A DNA stretch of 64,000 bases from ZYF759 sp046297455 (lineage in GTDB: Bacteria > Pseudomonadota > Alphaproteobacteria > Rhizobiales > Rhizobiaceae): NCBI GenBank assembly GCA_046297455.1, contig JBKBIT010000013.1, positions 1 to 64,000 of the forward strand. The letters run 5' to 3'. Below the pieces are notes generated by a model that saw only the letters and a list, made by a program, of their open reading frames with translations, did not search any database and was not told the origin of the DNA. Position numbers and translations under genes: made by a program. This document shows, in pieces, positions 50,738-60,300 of this stretch; the stretch's first letter is position 1; every line of letters starts with the position of its first letter.

Positions 50738-50816
50738 GCCGTTTATGTGATGCCAGCCCGCGCCGGCCGAGGTCTGGTATTGCGTGTCGGGTGACGATAC
50801 GGGTAGTGCAGGACGC

Positions 50817-51767
50817 ATGTACAACTATCTCGACTTCGAAAAGCCCGTCGCCGATCTCGAAGGCCAAATTCTTGAATTGAAGAAACTCGCCGAAAGCGGT
50901 GAGGCCGTCGACGTCGCCGAGGAAATATCGCGCTTGGAAAAACGCGTCGCTGACGCGTTGCGCGACATCTATCGCCAGCTTACCCCGTGGCAGAAGGCGC
51001 AGGTGGCGCGCCACCCCGACCGGCCGCATTGCCTCGACTATGTGAATGCGCTGTTTACAGACTTCACGCCGCTGGCTGGCGACCGCTCGTTTGGCGAAGA
51101 CAACGCCATCGTGGGCGGCTTCGCCCGCTTCCGCGGCGAACCGGTTGCCATCATCGGCCAGGAAAAAGGCTCCGACACCAAGAGCCGGCTGAAGCACAAT
51201 TTCGGCATGGCCCGGCCCGAAGGCTACCGAAAGGCCGTCCGCATCATGGAACTGGCCGAACGTTTCCAACTGCCGATGGTCACGCTCGTCGACACGGCTG
51301 GCGCATATCCTGGCATCGGCGCGGAGGAGCGCGGTCAGGCGGAGGCGATAGCTCGGTCGACCTCGCAATGTCTTTCGATGTCGGTCCCGACGATATCCGT
51401 TGTCATCGGCGAGGGTGGCTCGGGCGGCGCAATCGCGATTGCCACCGCCAACAAGGTCTACATGCTGGAGCATTCGATCTACTCGGTCATTTCGCCGGAG
51501 GGTGCGGCTTCGATCCTGTGGCATGATCCAACCCGCGCGCGGGACGCAGCGACCAATATGCGCATCACCGCCCAGGATCTGCTTGAACTCAAGGTCATCG
51601 AGGGGATCATCGCCGAGCCGATCGGTGGCGCACACCGTGCTCCCGAAAAGGTGATCGCCGACGCAGGTGACCAGATAGCCGCAGGCTTTGCCGAACTGCA
51701 GGCGGGCAACATGGATTTCCGCGAACACCGGCGGGAGAAGTTCCTGGCGATCGGCCGCAGCCTCTAG
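50817..51767 (+). CDS. accA: Acetyl-CoA carboxylase carboxyltransferase, alpha subunit
   Basis: The alpha subunit of the carboxyltransferase that makes malonyl-CoA for fatty acid synthesis. The 316-residue protein has the N-terminal helical region Tyr-Leu-Asp-Phe-Glu-Lys-Pro-Val, Gly-Gln-Glu-Lys-Gly near 115, the crotonase-like Asp-Thr-Ala-Gly-Ala-Tyr-Pro-Gly-Ile-Gly-Ala-Glu-Glu-Arg-Gly near 161, and Gly-Glu-Gly-Gly-Ser-Gly-Gly-Ala near 200. The start at 50817 is the first ATG before the conserved Met-Tyr-Asn-Tyr-Leu-Asp. The partner accD is elsewhere. xerD-accA order is common in rhizobia. Confidence 0.97.
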   Translation: MYNYLDFEKPVADLEGQILELKKLAESGEAVDVAEEISRLEKRVADALRDIYRQLTPWQKAQVARHPDRPHCLDYVNALFTDFTPLAGDRSFGEDNAIVGGFARFRGEPVAIIGQEKGSDTKSRLKHNFGMARPEGYRKAVRIMELAERFQLPMVTLVDTAGAYPGIGAEERGQAEAIARSTSQCLSMSVPTISVVIGEGGSGGAIAIATANKVYMLEHSIYSVISPEGAASILWHDPTRARDAATNMRITAQDLLELKVIEGIIAEPIGGAHRAPEKVIADAGDQIAAGFAELQAGNMDFREHRREKFLAIGRSL

Positions 51768-51931
51768 GCCCCGCCGGTCAAGGAACTCTCGACCGCAAGC
51801 AGTCCAACCTGCCCGGAACCCGGGCTGCCACAGCCACAAATTTGCCGCTTACTTATGGGCAACATGTCTCGTGTGGTCATCGGGTGGGGTCCTGCTCGGC
51901 ATCTTGCAGGAAATCGGTTTCAAGTTTAACG

Positions 51932-51946
51932 GTCTGGTTACCAGAC
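51932..51946. repeat. Perfect 15-base inverted repeat upstream of the L,D-transpeptidase gene
   Basis: Seven-base arms GTCTGGT/ACCAGAC around a single T, 68 bases before the L,D-transpeptidase start in the 246-base gap after accA. It could be a regulator site; a nearby GTTTAACGG resembles part of a CtrA half-site but does not complete one. Confidence 0.3.
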
Positions 51947-52013
51947 TGGCGTCATAGCCAGAGGTCGAAAGCCGGCTGCCGCCGGCAGGTTTAGAGCGAG
52001 CAAGACTGGGGAC

Positions 52014-53192
52014 ATGAGGGTCAAATTCGCCATTGCCGGCCTAATCGTCGCCGGCCTAGCCCTCGCCGGCTGCAACGGTTCTCTCGAGGACATTGCGCCC
52101 AAGGCGGAGCGCCAGCTTCCGCAGAACATCATCAACCAGATGCAGGCGCGCGGGATGAGCAAGTCGTCCCCCATCATGGTCCGCATCTTCAAGGAAGAAG
52201 ACACGCTCGAAGTCTGGAAGCAGCGCGACAACGGCCGCTTCGACATCATCGCAACCTATGACATCTGCACTTGGTCGGGAAAGCTTGGCCCCAAGTTCAC
52301 GGAAGGCGACCGGCAGGCGCCTGAAGGGTTCTACACGGTGCGTCCACACCAGATGAACCCCCGCTCAAGCTACCACCTTTCCTTCAATCTCGGCTTCCCG
52401 AATGCCTTCGATCGCGCCAATGGGCGCACCGGCCAGCATCTGATGGTGCATGGCGCGTGTTCTTCGGCGGGATGCTACTCGATGGAAGACGGCCCGATCG
52501 AGGAGATTTTTGCCTTCGCCCGAGAGGCCTTCCGCGGCGGACAGACCGAATTCCAGGTGCAGGCTTTTCCTTTCCGGATGACGGCAGCCAATTTGGCGCG
52601 CTACCGGGACGATCCGAATTTCGAATTCTGGAAGATGCTCAAGGAAGGCTACGATCATTTCGAACTGACCCGGGTGCCGCCGAAGGTTGACGTTTGCGAC
52701 AGACGCTACGTGTTCAACCAGTATGCCGAAAACGGCCGCGACTTTGTTGCCACCGCCGCCTGCCCCCCGATGAACCAGCCGGAAGCGCTCCAGACTGCTT
52801 TCCGTTCGCATCAGCGCAATTTCCAGGCTGCTTTCGAAGCTGCGATCTCGGAGCCCAACGGCGTGAAGCCGCCAGCGCCGACCATTGCCGGCCTGGCCGA
52901 GGCTCGGGTCGTGGCAGACTGGTCGCGGCGTCGTGCGCGCGGCGAGCGCGTCTCGCGCGAACCGCCGAACATGTCACTTCCGGCGGAAACCGCCGTTGCT
53001 GCAGCCCCCGCTCCCGCGCCGCGCGAAACCCCTGCAGTCGCCGCAGCTTCAGCTTCACAGACGAGCCAGGTTTCAACTGAAGTCGGGGCACCTGTTCCCG
53101 CGGCCAACCCCTTGCGGGCCTCTGCCGAAGCTCCCCAGTCGGAAGGTGTACGCAGCCGCATGGGCCGCCTGCTGGGCATGTTCAGCAACTGA
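52014..53192 (+). CDS. YkuD-type L,D-transpeptidase lipoprotein
   Basis: A 392-residue murein-modifying protein with a lipobox signal (Leu-Ala-Gly-Cys, Cys20), so it is anchored to a membrane facing the periplasm. The catalytic motif His-Gly-Ala-Cys-Ser-Ser-Ala-Gly-Cys-Tyr-Ser-Met lies near 147-158, with the nucleophile cysteine in Gly-Cys-Tyr. The remainder up to about 250 fits the YafK/ErfK-like group. The C-terminal 290-392 is Ala/Pro-rich and disordered. In alphaproteobacteria 3,3-crosslinks in peptidoglycan are common, and this protein may form or edit them or attach proteins. Function inferred. Confidence 0.83.
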   Translation: MRVKFAIAGLIVAGLALAGCNGSLEDIAPKAERQLPQNIINQMQARGMSKSSPIMVRIFKEEDTLEVWKQRDNGRFDIIATYDICTWSGKLGPKFTEGDRQAPEGFYTVRPHQMNPRSSYHLSFNLGFPNAFDRANGRTGQHLMVHGACSSAGCYSMEDGPIEEIFAFAREAFRGGQTEFQVQAFPFRMTAANLARYRDDPNFEFWKMLKEGYDHFELTRVPPKVDVCDRRYVFNQYAENGRDFVATAACPPMNQPEALQTAFRSHQRNFQAAFEAAISEPNGVKPPAPTIAGLAEARVVADWSRRRARGERVSREPPNMSLPAETAVAAAPAPAPRETPAVAAASASQTSQVSTEVGAPVPAANPLRASAEAPQSEGVRSRMGRLLGMFSN

Positions 53193-53303
53193 TTCCCGGC
53201 TTCTGAACTGCCGATCTGACTCGCATGCCGACTTGCGGCGATGCTGCGCCGCAATATATGTCTCCCCAACACGACCTGTATCAGTCACCAGGGAGACTAG
53301 CCT

Positions 53304-54086
53304 ATGCCTGCCGGAAAAACCGCCGTCATAACGGGTTCTACCTCCGGCATCGGGTTGGCTATTGCCAGTTCGCTGGCGGCCAAGGGCGCTGATGTTGTTC
53401 TGAACTCCTTCAGCGATTCCGACGCGGACCGTGAAGCGGCCAGCAAACTGGCCAAGGCGCACGGTGTGAAGGCGATCTATGTGCAGGCCGACATGTCGAA
53501 GCCGGAGGATTGTCGCCGACTCGTTTCGGATGCGGCAAGCCGGCTGGGAACGGTCGGCATTCTCGTCAACAATGCCGGCATTCAGCACGTGGCCCCCACG
53601 GAAAAATTTCCAACGGAGCGTTGGGACGCCATTATTGCCATCAATCTCTCGTCTGCCTTCCACACAATCGCAGCCGCCCTGCCGCTGATGCAGAAATCCG
53701 GCTTCGGGCGGATCGTGAACATCGCCTCGGCACACGGCCTGCGCGCTTCGATCAACAAATCGGCCTATGTCGCCGCCAAACACGGCGTTGTCGGTCTGAC
53801 GAAGGTTGTCGCGCTGGAGAATGCCGAAGCCGGCATCACGTGCAACGCCGTTTGCCCCGGCTTCGTCCTCACCCCTTTGGTCGAGAAACAGATTGACGAC
53901 CTGATGGAGGAAAAGGGACTTGATCGGGAAACGGTGGTTCGCGATCTCATGCTGACGAAGCAGCCGAGCCGGCAATTCGCCACTGTCGAGCAGATCGGCG
54001 ATACAGTCAGCTTCCTGTGCTCCGACGCTGCTGCTCAGATTACCGGAACGACAATTTCCGTCGATGGCGGTTGGACGGCGCAGTAA
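53304..54086 (+). CDS. bdhA: 3-hydroxybutyrate dehydrogenase (SDR family)
   Basis: A 260-residue NAD-dependent dehydrogenase that interconverts 3-hydroxybutyrate and acetoacetate, the last step in polyhydroxybutyrate use. The Rossmann motif Gly-Ser-Thr-Ser-Gly-Ile-Gly lies at 11-17, Asn-Asn-Ala-Gly at 89-92, and the catalytic Ser142, Tyr155 and Lys159 are present. The Gln94 and His144 in Gly-Ile-Gln-His and Ala-Ser-Ala-His-Gly-Leu are typical of hydroxybutyrate dehydrogenase, as is the C-terminal Gly-Gly-Trp-Thr-Ala-Gln. Two bases separate it from the patatin gene. Confidence 0.93.
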   Translation: MPAGKTAVITGSTSGIGLAIASSLAAKGADVVLNSFSDSDADREAASKLAKAHGVKAIYVQADMSKPEDCRRLVSDAASRLGTVGILVNNAGIQHVAPTEKFPTERWDAIIAINLSSAFHTIAAALPLMQKSGFGRIVNIASAHGLRASINKSAYVAAKHGVVGLTKVVALENAEAGITCNAVCPGFVLTPLVEKQIDDLMEEKGLDRETVVRDLMLTKQPSRQFATVEQIGDTVSFLCSDAAAQITGTTISVDGGWTAQ

Positions 54087-54088
54087 TC

Positions 54089-55195
54089 GTGGCCAAGCGC
54101 AAACCCATCAACATTGCCCTCCAGGGCGGCGGCTCCCACGGCGCCTTTACCTGGGGCGTGCTTGACCGGTTGCTCGAGGACGACCGCCTGGAGATTGCGG
54201 CCGTCTCCGGCACCAGTGCCGGTGCAATGAACGCCGTCGCCTTCACCGATGGATGGGTGGCTGGCGGCGCGGAAGGCGCGCGTGCCAAACTGACCAGTTT
54301 CTGGCGCGCTGTGGGCGCCAAGGGCCGCTTCAGCCCCGTCCAGCGGACACCCTGGGATGTTCTGTGGGGCAACTGGTCGGTGGAGAATTCTCCGGGCTTC
54401 CTGTGGTTCGATGCCATGGCACGGACTTTCTCCCCCTACATCGCCAACCCCTTTGACTACAATCCACTGCGCGATGTCGTGCGCCAGGAGATCGATTTCG
54501 AACGGGTACGCCGCTGCGGAGATCCCCGGCTCTTCATTTCCGCAACCAATGTGGAGACGGGACAGCCGAAGGTCTTCCAGACGAGTGAGATCACCGAAGA
54601 TGTGGTGATGGCGTCCGCCTGCCTGCCGCACCTGTTCCAGGCCGTGGAGATCGACGGTGTCCCCTACTGGGATGGCGGCTATGGCGGTAACCCGCCGCTC
54701 TATCCGTTCTTTTACGCCTCGCCGGTCGAGGACCTTTTGCTCGTGCAGATAAATCCGGTCACCCGGCCGGGCGCGCCGAAATCCGCCCGCGAGATCCAGA
54801 ATCGGATCGACGAGATCACCTTCAATTCGGGGCTGCTGCGGGAGTTTCGAGCCATTGCCTTCGTCAAGGAACTGATTGCCGCCGGTCGCATCGACGCCAC
54901 GGAATACCGCGACATCCGAATGCATCGCATCGACGCCGACGAGGCTTTGCTGGAACTGTCGGCATCTTCCAAGCTCAACGCGGAATGGGCCTTCCTTGAG
55001 TATTTGCGGGATCTGGGACGTTCGGCAGCAGAAGATTGGCTGGTCGATTGTTTCGATGCTGTCGGCAATGTGGCCACGCTCGATCTGCAGGACATGGTGT
55101 CGTCAGGCATGAGGGGGCGCGTGCAGAAGTCGCTTGGATCGAAGGTGCGCGAGTTCCTCGCTAGCCGCAAGAGGCCGGCTTCGGCCTCCGACTGA
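54089..55195 (+). CDS. Patatin-like phospholipase
   Basis: A 368-residue lipid acyl hydrolase from a GTG at 54089, two bases after the bdhA stop. The oxyanion-hole motif Gly-Gly-Gly-Ser-His-Gly-Ala-Phe lies at 13-20, the nucleophile Gly-Thr-Ser-Ala-Gly at 41-45 (Ser43), and the dyad aspartate in Trp-Asp-Gly-Gly-Tyr-Gly-Gly near 197. The coupling with bdhA suggests a role in polyhydroxybutyrate granule use, a link also seen for patatins in other rhizobia, but direct depolymerase activity is only inference. No signal peptide. Confidence 0.9.
   Translation: MAKRKPINIALQGGGSHGAFTWGVLDRLLEDDRLEIAAVSGTSAGAMNAVAFTDGWVAGGAEGARAKLTSFWRAVGAKGRFSPVQRTPWDVLWGNWSVENSPGFLWFDAMARTFSPYIANPFDYNPLRDVVRQEIDFERVRRCGDPRLFISATNVETGQPKVFQTSEITEDVVMASACLPHLFQAVEIDGVPYWDGGYGGNPPLYPFFYASPVEDLLLVQINPVTRPGAPKSAREIQNRIDEITFNSGLLREFRAIAFVKELIAAGRIDATEYRDIRMHRIDADEALLELSASSKLNAEWAFLEYLRDLGRSAAEDWLVDCFDAVGNVATLDLQDMVSSGMRGRVQKSLGSKVREFLASRKRPASASD
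55171..55188. terminator. Stem-loop at the end of the patatin gene
   Basis: Seven-base arms GAGGCCG/CGGCCTC (55171-55177 and 55182-55188) with a GCTT loop, inside the last codons of the patatin gene and 12 bases before the convergent TetR stop. No U-tract. Confidence 0.35.
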
Positions 55196-55200
55196 GCGGA

Positions 55201-55815
55201 TCAGCTTTTCAGTATAGCCGCCAACGCAGCGATGTATTGAGCGTGGAGAACGTCCTGCTCCTCGCGGGCCGGCCGCCGCATCTTCATGCCGTCAATCGCA
55301 TCGAGCAGCATGTTGGCCAGCCCCGACGCTGAAAGGCCCGACGCCGCGAGATCGCGGCCAGATGCCCGCATTTCAACGTCAATCGCATCGGTAAACATCT
55401 GCACAAGCTGTTCACGGCCGGCACTGACGATGTCGCTCGCCAGGCTGTTCTGCATGTCGAGCAGTTCCAGACCATGCGGCGATTCCTCGACTTCGGCGAG
55501 CAGGCACGTGAAGGCGGTGGTCGCTTCGCGGATCCGCTCATCCAGAGACGTATTGGCACAGTCAAGGGTCTTCCGGGTGAGGACCACCACTTGCTCGAGA
55601 AACTCGGATGCCAGCGCTCGATAGATGTCTGTCTTGTTGCGGAAGAGAACATACAGAGCTGGCCGCGATATTTCGGCAGCACGTGCAATGTCGTCCATGG
55701 TCGTCCGCTGAAACCCGTACGCGAGGAAGACCTTGGTTGCACCGGCCAAAATCTTCGATCGGCGAGTGTCGTCTCGGAGTTCGATATGTTCGATCAGGGA
55801 GATCATTTTCCTCAC
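55201..55815 (-). CDS. TetR/AcrR-family repressor of the RND efflux operon
   Basis: A 204-residue regulator. The N-terminal helix-turn-helix spans about 18-62 (Thr-Thr-Met-Asp-Asp-Ile-Ala-Arg-Ala-Ala-Glu-Ile-Ser-Arg-Pro-Ala-Leu-Tyr), and the C-terminal ligand domain follows. GTG at 55815 and ATG at 55806 are both possible starts. A 31-bp nested palindrome begins 12 bases upstream of the GTG. The divergent operon encodes an RND adaptor and pump. The position fits a local repressor released by a pump substrate, as in other TetR-RND pairs; ligand unknown. Confidence 0.9.
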   Translation of the reverse strand: MRKMISLIEHIELRDDTRRSKILAGATKVFLAYGFQRTTMDDIARAAEISRPALYVLFRNKTDIYRALASEFLEQVVVLTRKTLDCANTSLDERIREATTAFTCLLAEVEESPHGLELLDMQNSLASDIVSAGREQLVQMFTDAIDVEMRASGRDLAASGLSASGLANMLLDAIDGMKMRRPAREEQDVLHAQYIAALAAILKS

Positions 55816-56184
55816 TGTCCGAAGCTTGACAGAATGACAGGTTTTGTCAATATGTCACTGCCTGACCGCAGGGAAGCCCTGGGGCAGTTATTGCTTCTGG
55901 TTTTTACTAAAGACGTTTGCATGACCTAATCATTATAGTCGTTAGTGCTCGGCTTTCTGCAGGCCGCCGTCAGGGCTTCCGCGGTCGGCAGGGTGGCATA
56001 TGGCAGTAATGTGTGGTCCGATCCTAGATTTGATCGTGGCCGTTAACGAATTTTGGTGTATGTGGCCATCCTCATCCGGGTTTACCGGGAAAGGTTGAAG
56101 CAGGTTCCCCCGATCCCTATGTCCTGGCGTGTCCTCCCAAGCCGCCGGCAGGGACCGGGAACCTGAACAACGGAACTGTTGGTG
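55816..56184. other. Divergent regulatory region, TetR / RND operon
   Basis: The 369-base gap contains the 31-bp palindrome at 55827-55857 and, overlapping it, a TTGACA -35 at 55826-55831 with AATATG 17 bases on. From 55870 to 56160 I see no gene and only short GC-rich inverted repeats near 56110-56160, so the RND mRNA may have a leader of about 320 bases. Confidence 0.5.
55827..55857. promoter_or_regulatory. Nested palindrome, TetR operator candidate
   Basis: Four half-sites TGACA-N3-TGACA-N5-TGTCA-N3-TGTCA form a perfectly symmetrical 31-bp pattern. Two dimers could bind side by side, as in QacR/TtgR-type operators. It overlaps -35-like TTGACA words on both strands, so it can control tetR and the RND operon together. 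Confidence 0.75.
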
Positions 56185-57321
56185 ATGTCGAGATTTAGGT
56201 TCCACAAGGTGGCGGCCATTGCCGTCCTTGTCGCTACAGGCGCATGGATGCTGACCGGAGAGTTTTCCTCCGTTGGCAGCGCCGCACCTGACGAGGCCGA
56301 TAGGGTGGTTACGGAAGCGCGCACCGAGCGGCCGCCGCGTCTTGTGGCTGTGGTGGACGCTCCCCGCGTCGTGCATGCGCGAACCATTCAGGTCTCCGGC
56401 CGCACCGAAGCCAATCAGCGCGCCGTGCTTGCCGCTCGGGTCGCCGGCATCGTTCAGGAATTGCCGGTGCGCCAGGGCGAGAACGTCGAGGCGGGCGATC
56501 TCGTGATGCGGCTTGATACGGAAGGCAAGGAAGCTGCGGTCGAAACCGCGCGCCAGCTTCTTGCGCAGCGCGAAACCGAATTTGCCGCAACCGAACGACT
56601 GGTCGACAGCGGCAATCTGCCTCGTCTGCAGCTCGACAACGCACGGTCGGCACTTGCCAGCGCACGCTCCCAGCTTGAGGCTGCCGAAGCCGAAGTCGGC
56701 CGCTTCGAAGTCCGTGCCCCCTTCCCCGGAATTGTTGATCGAGTTCGCCCGGAAGTTGGCAGCTCGGTGTCTCAGGGCGCTGAAATCGCCACCCTCATCC
56801 GTCTCGACCCGATCATTGCCGTCGGCGAGGTCAGCGAGCGCGATGTCGGCTTCGTCAGTCGTGGTCAACCCGCTTCTGTGCGTTTGGTCGACGGGCGCGT
56901 GATCGATGGCGAAATCCGTTTTGTCAGTCGCGATGCGTCTCCCCAGACCCGCACTTTCAGGGTCGAGGTCGCGATCCCCAATCCCGATGCGGAAATCCCT
57001 GCCGGCATGACTGCCGAGATAACGCTCAGGGCGCAGCCGGTTGAATCGGTGATGCTGCCCCGGTCCGTCATCACGCTGAGTGCGCAGGGCGACCTCGGCA
57101 TCCGCGGTGTCGACAGTTCCGAGACGGTGGTTTTCCATCCGATCGATCTCGTCGACGATACGCCATCCGGTCTCTATCTCGCCGGCATCCCCGCAAGTGT
57201 ACGCATTATCGTCGCCGGACAGGAACTCGTCACCGAGGGTGAGCGCGTGAACGCCGTTCCCGCTGACGAGGATACGATTCGCCGCCTGGTCGGCGAGTTC
57301 CGTTCCTCGGACGCGCGCTAG
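56185..57321 (+). CDS. RND efflux periplasmic adaptor
   Basis: A 378-residue membrane-fusion protein. One membrane-spanning signal-anchor at about 8-26 leads to the barrel-sandwich (lipoyl) halves near 85-100 and 190-210, a short helical hairpin at 115-165 (Ala-Arg-Gln-Leu-Leu-Ala-Gln-Arg-Glu), a beta-barrel domain near 225-300 and a membrane-proximal domain. TTG, GTG and ATG codons lie together at 56179-56187; I chose the ATG. It is followed after 19 bases by the pump gene. The pair should work with an outer-membrane channel not encoded here. Confidence 0.9.
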   Translation: MSRFRFHKVAAIAVLVATGAWMLTGEFSSVGSAAPDEADRVVTEARTERPPRLVAVVDAPRVVHARTIQVSGRTEANQRAVLAARVAGIVQELPVRQGENVEAGDLVMRLDTEGKEAAVETARQLLAQRETEFAATERLVDSGNLPRLQLDNARSALASARSQLEAAEAEVGRFEVRAPFPGIVDRVRPEVGSSVSQGAEIATLIRLDPIIAVGEVSERDVGFVSRGQPASVRLVDGRVIDGEIRFVSRDASPQTRTFRVEVAIPNPDAEIPAGMTAEITLRAQPVESVMLPRSVITLSAQGDLGIRGVDSSETVVFHPIDLVDDTPSGLYLAGIPASVRIIVAGQELVTEGERVNAVPADEDTIRRLVGEFRSSDAR

Positions 57322-57340
57322 ACGCGGAGGCGTCGTTTCG

Positions 57341-60300
57341 ATGAACCCGATCAGCATTGCGATCAACAACGCGCGGCTCACGCTTTCGATCCTGGTATTC
57401 TTCCTCATTGCGGGCGCGCTGGCTTACCAGTCGATCCCGAAGGAGGCAGAACCCGACGTCGCCATCCCGATCATCTATGTGAGTCTCGGCTACCAGGGCA
57501 TTTCGCCCGAGGATTCCGAACGCATGCTGCTGCGTCCGGTGGAGACCGCATTGAAGGGGCTCGCCGGCGTCAAGGAGATGCGATCCTCCGCCTATCAGGG
57601 CGGCGGTTTCGTGCTGATCGAGTTCCAGGCCGGCTACGACTTCTCCAATGCCCTTGAAGACGTGCGCGCAAAGGTCAACGACGCCAAACGGAACATGCCC
57701 GACGGCGCCGATGAACCTTCCGTCCACGAAGTCAACATATCGGAATTCCCAGTCCTCGTGGTGACCCTTTCGGGTGACCTGCCCGAGCGCGTGCTGTCGG
57801 CGGCTGCCCGTCAGCTGCGCGATGCGATCGAAGAAGTCCCCGGCGTGCTCGAAGGTTCACTCCAGGGCGCCCGCGATGATCTGGTCGAGGTCATCATCGA
57901 CCCGGTCAAGCTAACCTCCTACGGGCTCCAGCTTGATCAGATGATCCAGGGCGTGAATGCGGGCAACAGCCTTGTTGCAGCCGGCGCGCTGGAGGGCTCG
58001 GAAGGTCGCTTCCCGGTGCGCGTGCCCTCGCTGATCGAAACGGTCGAGGACGTGGCCAATCTGCCGATCGTCGCCGGATCGGAAGCGGTCGTTCGCGCGC
58101 GCGATCTCGCCACGATCCGGCAGAGTTTCAAGGACGCCCAGACCATCACCCGGCTCAATGGCCAGCCAGCCATCGCCATCGAGGTCAAGAAGCGCGTTGG
58201 CGCCAATCTCGTCGACACGGTTGACGCCGTGAAGGTACTGGCGGCGGACTTCCAGCAACGCCTGCCGGAGGGTACCGTCATCACCTTCAGCCAGGACAAG
58301 TCGGACATCGTCCGCACTCTGCTGAGCGATTTGCAGAACCACGTTCTGATCGCCGTCATCCTGGTCTTCATCGTCATTCTCTATGCCCTGTCGGGCCGCT
58401 CCTCCATCATCATCGGCATGGCCATTCCGGCCTCGTTCCTGATGGGTATCTTTGCCTTGTCGATGGCCGGATACACGATCAACATCGTCGTCTTGTTCAG
58501 CCTGATCCTGGCGGTCGGCATGCTCGTAGACGACGCCATCATCGTGACCGAATACGCCGAAAGCCGGATGGCCGAAGGCATGCACCGCCGGGCCGCATTC
58601 GAGCTCGCCGCACACCGCATGGCTGGCCCCGTGATCGCGGCCACCGCGACCCGCATCGCCGCCTTTTCCCCGCTGCTGTTCTGGCCGGGCATCGTCGGCG
58701 AGTTCATGAAGTATCTGCCGATCACGCTGATCGTTACGCTCACCGCTTCGCTGATCTACGCGCTGCTCTTCGCACCCACGATCGGGGCCATGTTCGCAAA
58801 GGCCCATGTCGACGAGGCCCCGAAGCCTGACGGTCTCTACATGGCCATCGCGAAGAAGGCCGTCGCGTATCCCAAGACCGTCCTTCTGCTGGCGCTCGGT
58901 ATTCTTGTCGGGGTTCAGTACAGCTATTCGCAATATGGCGCGGGCGTCGAGTTCTTCCCCAATGTCGAGCCGGACTACGGCCTGATGTACGTCTCTGCGC
59001 GCGGCAACCTCTCCCTGCAGGAGATGGACCGCGCCACGCGCCAGGCAGAGGAGAGACTGCTCGGCTGGCCTGGTGTCACGTCCGTCTATACGCGCGTCGG
59101 CCAGAACCGCGGCGGCGCGCAGGACATCGACGAGGACGTCGTCGGCATCATCCAGTACGAATTCGCGGATTGGCGCGAGCGCAAGCCGGCCGGCGAGATC
59201 CTCAACGATCTGCGCGAGGTCATGCGCGGCATTCCCGGCGTCGAGGTCGAGGTCCGGGTGCCCGAAGCAGGCCCGCCAACCGGACAGGCAATCCAGGCGC
59301 GTATCTCCGCCGTCGATCCCACCGGCCTGGAAGACCACGCCCGTACCGTCGCCAGCAGACTTGCCGAGATTCCGGGTGTCATCGACATTTCCGATGGCCT
59401 GCCCCCGCCCGGCATTGACTGGGCGCTGAAGGTCGATCGCGCCAAGGCCTCCCAGTACGGTATCAGTCCCGGCATGGTCGGTACGGTCGTTCAACTCGTC
59501 ACAAACGGCCTGAAGCTTTCGGACTATCGGCCCGAGGGCGTCGACGACCCCGTCGACATTCGCCTTCGCTTGCCGGACGACCGGCGCACGCTGGCGGCGC
59601 TCGACCAGCTGCGTGTAGAGACCCAGCTGGGCGCGGTGCCGATCTCCAACTTCGTCTCACGCGAACCGGAGCCGCGCGTGGGAACCCTCAATCGCATCGA
59701 TGGCGAACGCACTATCGTGGTCTCGGCCAACGTTGCGAGCGGCTTCCAGACATCCGCGGTCCAGGCGCAGGTGACGCAGGCCTTGTCGGAGTTGGATCTT
59801 GGCGGTGCGCGTTGGCGGCTGGCCGGATCGAGCGAAGAGAGTGACGAGGCAAGCGCCTTCCTGGGCAGCGCCTTCGGGGCGGCCATCTTCCTGATCTTCA
59901 TCGTCCTGCTGGCACAGTTCAACAAGTTCACCAGCGTCTTCCTGATCCTCATGACCGTGGTCATGTCGACCATTGGCGTGTTCCTTGGCCTGCTGATCAC
60001 CGGCCAGCCTTTCGGCATCGTCATGTCGGGCCTTGGCATCATCGCCCTGGCCGGCGTGGTGGTTAACAACAACATCGTCCTGATCGACACCTATGACCGC
60101 CTGCGTCGCGAAGGCTGGGCCAAACGCGATGCCGTGCTGCAGACCTGCCGCGAACGCGCCCGTCCGGTGGTGCTGACGGCGGTCTCGGCCATCCTCGGCG
60201 TGCTGCCGATCGCACTCGGCCTCGGGCTGGAACTGTTCCACCACGAGGTCACCATAGATGCGCCCTCGACCCAATGGTGGATGTCCATGTCGAGCGCCAT

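Noticed and set aside
57911..59494. A 527-codon frame antisense to the RND pump
   Set aside because: Asp/Gly/Arg-rich low-complexity shadow, as expected opposite a GC-rich RND gene.
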